Below, piece by piece: positions 5,351 to 7,397 of a DNA stretch of 7,397 bases. The DNA comes from an uncultured Chloroflexota bacterium. Lineage in GTDB: Bacteria; Chloroflexota; Anaerolineae; Aggregatilineales; Phototrophicaceae. The stretch covers positions 1 through 7,397 of the forward strand of contig CALKIA010000139.1 in assembly GCA_937988705.1 (NCBI GenBank), given 5' to 3'. Position numbers and translations under genes: made by a program. The notes below the pieces were generated by a model, which had not been told where the DNA came from, made no database searches, and saw only the letters and a program-made list of their open reading frames with translations. Position 1 is the stretch's first letter. Each line of letters begins with the position of its first letter.

Positions 5351-6784
5351 TTAGTCCGGCAGCATGCCTGCGCCGTAGACCGTACCCGGCTGAATGATGA
5401 TCGGCGCGTTGATTTCCGGCGTGCCGATCAAATCGTAGGCGGTCGCACCGGTGATGCGCACTGGGACGATTTCGCCTGTGGGCAGTTCGCCTTCCACGAT
5501 CACGTAGCCGTCGATTTCCGGCGCGTCGCGGTAACTGCGCCCCAGCGTGAGCATGTCGCCTGTGAGCTCACCGTCCTCGTCTTCGCCTTCACCATGCCCT
5601 TCGACCAGCACATCCAGCGTTTTGCCGATGAAGCTCTGGTTCTTCTTCAGGCTGATGCCCTGCTGGAGTTCCATGAGGGCGTTGTAGCGCGCCTCTTTCA
5701 CATCGTCCGGGACTTGATTAGGGAGCGTCGCGCTCGGCGTGCCGATCTCATACGAGTATTTGAACGCGCCGACGCGGTCAAATTCGAGATCACGCACCAA
5801 CCTGAGCAGCCCGTCAAATTCTTCGTCGGTTTCGCCGGGGTAGCCGACGATAAACGTCGTGCGCACGGTGAGATCGGGCATGACGCTGCGCATATTGGCC
5901 AGCGTTTCATACACCCATTCGATTTTGGCGGGGCGCTTCATACGCAGCAGCGTGTCACGGTGACCGTGCTGCAAAGGCATGTCGAGATAAGGCAGCACCT
6001 GCGGGTGCTTGGCCATCGTTTCGATCAGGCGCGGGGTGACGTAGCCGGGATAGGCATACATCACGCGCAGCCAGCGCAGACCGGGCGCCGCCTGCACGAT
6101 CTCATCAAGCAGATAGGCCATGCCGTCTTTCAGGCCGAGATCGTAGCCGTAATCGGTTGTGTCCTGCGCGATCAGCATGACCTCTTTAACGCCCATCTGC
6201 TCCAACTGCACCGCCTCGTTGACGATGGACTGGATCGGGCGGCTGACGGCCGTCCCCTTGATTTTGGGAATAGCACAGAAGGCGCACGGACGACGGCAGC
6301 CATCCGCAATTTTCAGGTAGGCGCTGGCCCCCTGCACGCTGGCGCGCAGCACGCCGCGCTCGTCCATTCCCACGACGGTGGCGTCGGTCGGCAGGTGATA
6401 AAGCGGTTCGGGGTATTTGCGCACGCGCAGGCGGCTGATGAGGTCGAAAATATCCATCCAGCGCCGCGTCCCGATGACGCCATCGAGTCCCGGCACTTCT
6501 TGCACCAGATCCGCGCCGTAACGCTGAGACAGGCAGCCCGCCGCGATCACCATTTGATGGCTCTTGCGGTTATCCACCAGCTCGCGCAGCGTATCAATCG
6601 ATTCCTGCTTGGCGCTGTCGATGAAACCGCAGGTATTGACGATCAGCACTTCGGCGCTGCGCGGATCGCCCACGCCCCGCATACCGCCCGCATTGAGCAC
6701 CTGCGCCATGCTCTCTGAATCGACGGTGTTTTTCGAACAGCCGAGGCTGACGAGATAATACTTATCTTTGGTGCGTGCGGACAC
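5351..6784 (-). CDS. rimO: Ribosomal protein uS12 (S12) methylthiotransferase RimO
   Basis: A radical-SAM enzyme that adds a methylthio group to the conserved Asp of ribosomal protein S12, using two [4Fe-4S] clusters. 477 residues from GTG 6784, chosen because AGGAAG lies 11 bases upstream and the start falls just after the preceding stop; TTG 6823 or ATG 6820 would add 12-13 residues inside the RodZ frame with no ribosome site. In order: the N-terminal methylthiotransferase domain with Cys16 (LGCSKNTVDSE), Cys52 (VNTCGFID) and Cys84 (AAGCLSQRYG); the radical-SAM core with CRRPCAFC (Cys163, 167, 170) and AIPKIKG; and a C-terminal TRAM domain carrying FIGKTLDVLVEG and later GYVIVEGE. LGCSKNTVDSE and the CAIPKIKG context favour RimO over the related MiaB. 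A short tail, TPEINAPIIIQPGTVYGAGM, follows the TRAM domain. Confidence 0.95.
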   Translation of the reverse strand: MSARTKDKYYLVSLGCSKNTVDSESMAQVLNAGGMRGVGDPRSAEVLIVNTCGFIDSAKQESIDTLRELVDNRKSHQMVIAAGCLSQRYGADLVQEVPGLDGVIGTRRWMDIFDLISRLRVRKYPEPLYHLPTDATVVGMDERGVLRASVQGASAYLKIADGCRRPCAFCAIPKIKGTAVSRPIQSIVNEAVQLEQMGVKEVMLIAQDTTDYGYDLGLKDGMAYLLDEIVQAAPGLRWLRVMYAYPGYVTPRLIETMAKHPQVLPYLDMPLQHGHRDTLLRMKRPAKIEWVYETLANMRSVMPDLTVRTTFIVGYPGETDEEFDGLLRLVRDLEFDRVGAFKYSYEIGTPSATLPNQVPDDVKEARYNALMELQQGISLKKNQSFIGKTLDVLVEGHGEGEDEDGELTGDMLTLGRSYRDAPEIDGYVIVEGELPTGEIVPVRITGATAYDLIGTPEINAPIIIQPGTVYGAGMLPD

Positions 6785-6791
6785 GGCTGGC

Positions 6792-7397
6792 TTAACTTCC
6801 TGCCTTCGTAGGCGTAACATCAACGGGCGTGATACGGGGCGGCAGAATAGCCGTCGCCGTTGGGACTGTCGTATGGGTCGGGGTGTTGGTGATCGTCGGC
6901 GTATAGGTAGCGCTCGGCGTCAGCGTCTCCGTAGGTGTATTCGTCGGTAACGGTGTGGTACTCGGAATCGGCGTGATCGTCGGCGTGTCGCTCGGCGTCG
7001 GCGTGTTCGACGGCGTCGGCGTGATGCTCGGCGTATCGGTCGGCGTCGGCGTGTTACTGGGTGTCGGGCTGGGGCCGGGCGTGTCCGTCGGCGTCAGCTG
7101 TGCGATAATCGCGCCCGCTGGATCGGTCGGCGTCGGCAGTGGCGTATTGCTCTGAACCGGCGTCGGCTCAAAGCCGGGGCCGGAGCTCACCTGTACGCCC
7201 TCGCGGGTGAAGACCACATCGACCATTTGCCCGCGCTGCCCTAACAGCGGCTGCCGCTGGCCATTCCATGTGACGTTGAGCGCTTCGGCGTTGCTGGCCG
7301 TGAGCGTAATGCGGTCGCTGCTGGAGTATTCCATCACTGTGCCGGGGCGGACCAGACCGACAAACTGCTCGATGCCGTCCACATTCAGGCGCACCCA
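6792..7397 (-). CDS. rodZ: RodZ-like protein, C-terminal part (DUF4115 domain plus Thr/Pro-rich tail)
   Basis: The frame is open at the right edge (a Trp codon at 7397-7395 leads in) and ends at TAA 6794-6792, so about 201 residues are visible and the N-terminus is missing. The start reads WVRLNVDGIEQFVGLVRPGT and continues EYSSSDRITLTASNAEAL, VTWNGQRQPLLGQRGQMVDV, matching the DUF4115 domain that ends RodZ proteins, beta-strand by beta-strand. RodZ has a cytoplasmic HTH, one membrane helix and this extracytoplasmic domain, and links MreB to the wall-elongation machinery; HTH and helix would lie outside the window. Unlike Escherichia coli RodZ, about 120 residues of Thr/Pro/Ser repeats follow DUF4115. 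It precedes rimO by 7 bases, so the pair is probably co-transcribed. Confidence 0.8.
   Translation of the reverse strand, partial: WVRLNVDGIEQFVGLVRPGTVMEYSSSDRITLTASNAEALNVTWNGQRQPLLGQRGQMVDVVFTREGVQVSSGPGFEPTPVQSNTPLPTPTDPAGAIIAQLTPTDTPGPSPTPSNTPTPTDTPSITPTPSNTPTPSDTPTITPIPSTTPLPTNTPTETLTPSATYTPTITNTPTHTTVPTATAILPPRITPVDVTPTKAGS
6796..6801 (-). promoter_or_regulatory. Shine-Dalgarno AGGAAG supporting the GTG start of rimO
   Basis: On the minus strand AGGAAG (6801-6796) overlaps the last codons of the RodZ-like gene and lies 11 bases before GTG 6784, slightly longer than ideal spacing. It favours a start 7 bases after the upstream stop rather than the longer overlapping starts. Confidence 0.45.
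6807..7166 (-). repeat. Low-complexity repeats encoding the Thr/Pro/Ser tail
   Basis: The DNA is a degenerate array built on units such as GGCGTCGGCGTG (plus-strand reading), encoding near-repeats of TPTDTP, TPSNTP and TPSDTP. Codons vary between copies, so the repeat is kept at the protein level more than at the DNA level. Such tails usually act as extended, possibly O-glycosylated, wall-spanning linkers. Slippage could change its length between strains. Confidence 0.75.

Noticed and set aside
5339..6718. Long plus-strand open frame of 459 codons
   Set aside because: It is antisense to rimO, whose motifs are complete. The His/Arg/Asp-rich composition is typical of the complement of a GC-rich gene.
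6955..7155. Plus-strand Val/Gly-rich open frame
   Set aside because: It is the mirror of the Thr/Pro repeats of the RodZ-like tail and has no independent support.
6850..7160. Tandem repeat array resembling a CRISPR
   Set aside because: Units are short, degenerate and in frame, with no unique spacers of constant length; they encode the Thr/Pro tail.

Overview
The window looks like ordinary chromosome from a GC-rich bacterium, most likely a member of the Chloroflexota (Anaerolineae-like). That placement is an inference from protein style. The GT39-type membrane protein carries the beta-rich C-terminal domain common in that phylum. The RodZ-like protein has a long Thr/Pro-rich tail, and the rodZ-like gene lies directly upstream of rimO. 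Several starts appear to be TTG or GTG. Coding regions are about 60% GC (63% in a 60-base sample of rimO), whereas 4141-4380 counts out at about 35% GC. I see no tRNA, rRNA, CRISPR array, transposase or phage gene.

Layout. From 1 to 3767 there is a tightly packed plus-strand cluster: the 3' end of a probable extracellular glycosidase-like protein, a four-helix CopD-like membrane protein, a large GT39/ArnT-like membrane protein, and ribonuclease Z (rnz). The genes overlap or are spaced by 6-13 bases, so they are probably co-transcribed. From 3789 to 4084 on the minus strand I propose a 72-residue gene of unknown function. It has its own Shine-Dalgarno and ends at an intrinsic terminator with a T5 tract. 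From about 4085 to 4595 lies an AT-rich intergenic stretch with nested inverted repeats, the strongest being a 16-pair stem at 4240-4293, followed by a consensus TATAAT box. This leads into a plus-strand gene for a secreted 224-residue protein (4596-5270). A 13-bp perfect hairpin (5289-5319) then separates it from two minus-strand genes that converge on it: rimO (ribosomal protein S12 methylthiotransferase) and, upstream of rimO, the C-terminal part of a RodZ-like protein that runs off the right edge.

How the genes fit together. The left cluster mixes envelope or glycan functions with the tRNA 3'-end processing enzyme RNase Z. The right cluster pairs a cell-shape/HTH membrane protein with ribosome modification. 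Both look like housekeeping operons. The parts that known families do not explain are the AT-rich structured intergenic block, the small minus-strand gene beside it, and the loss of the usual catalytic Asp position in the GT39-like protein.
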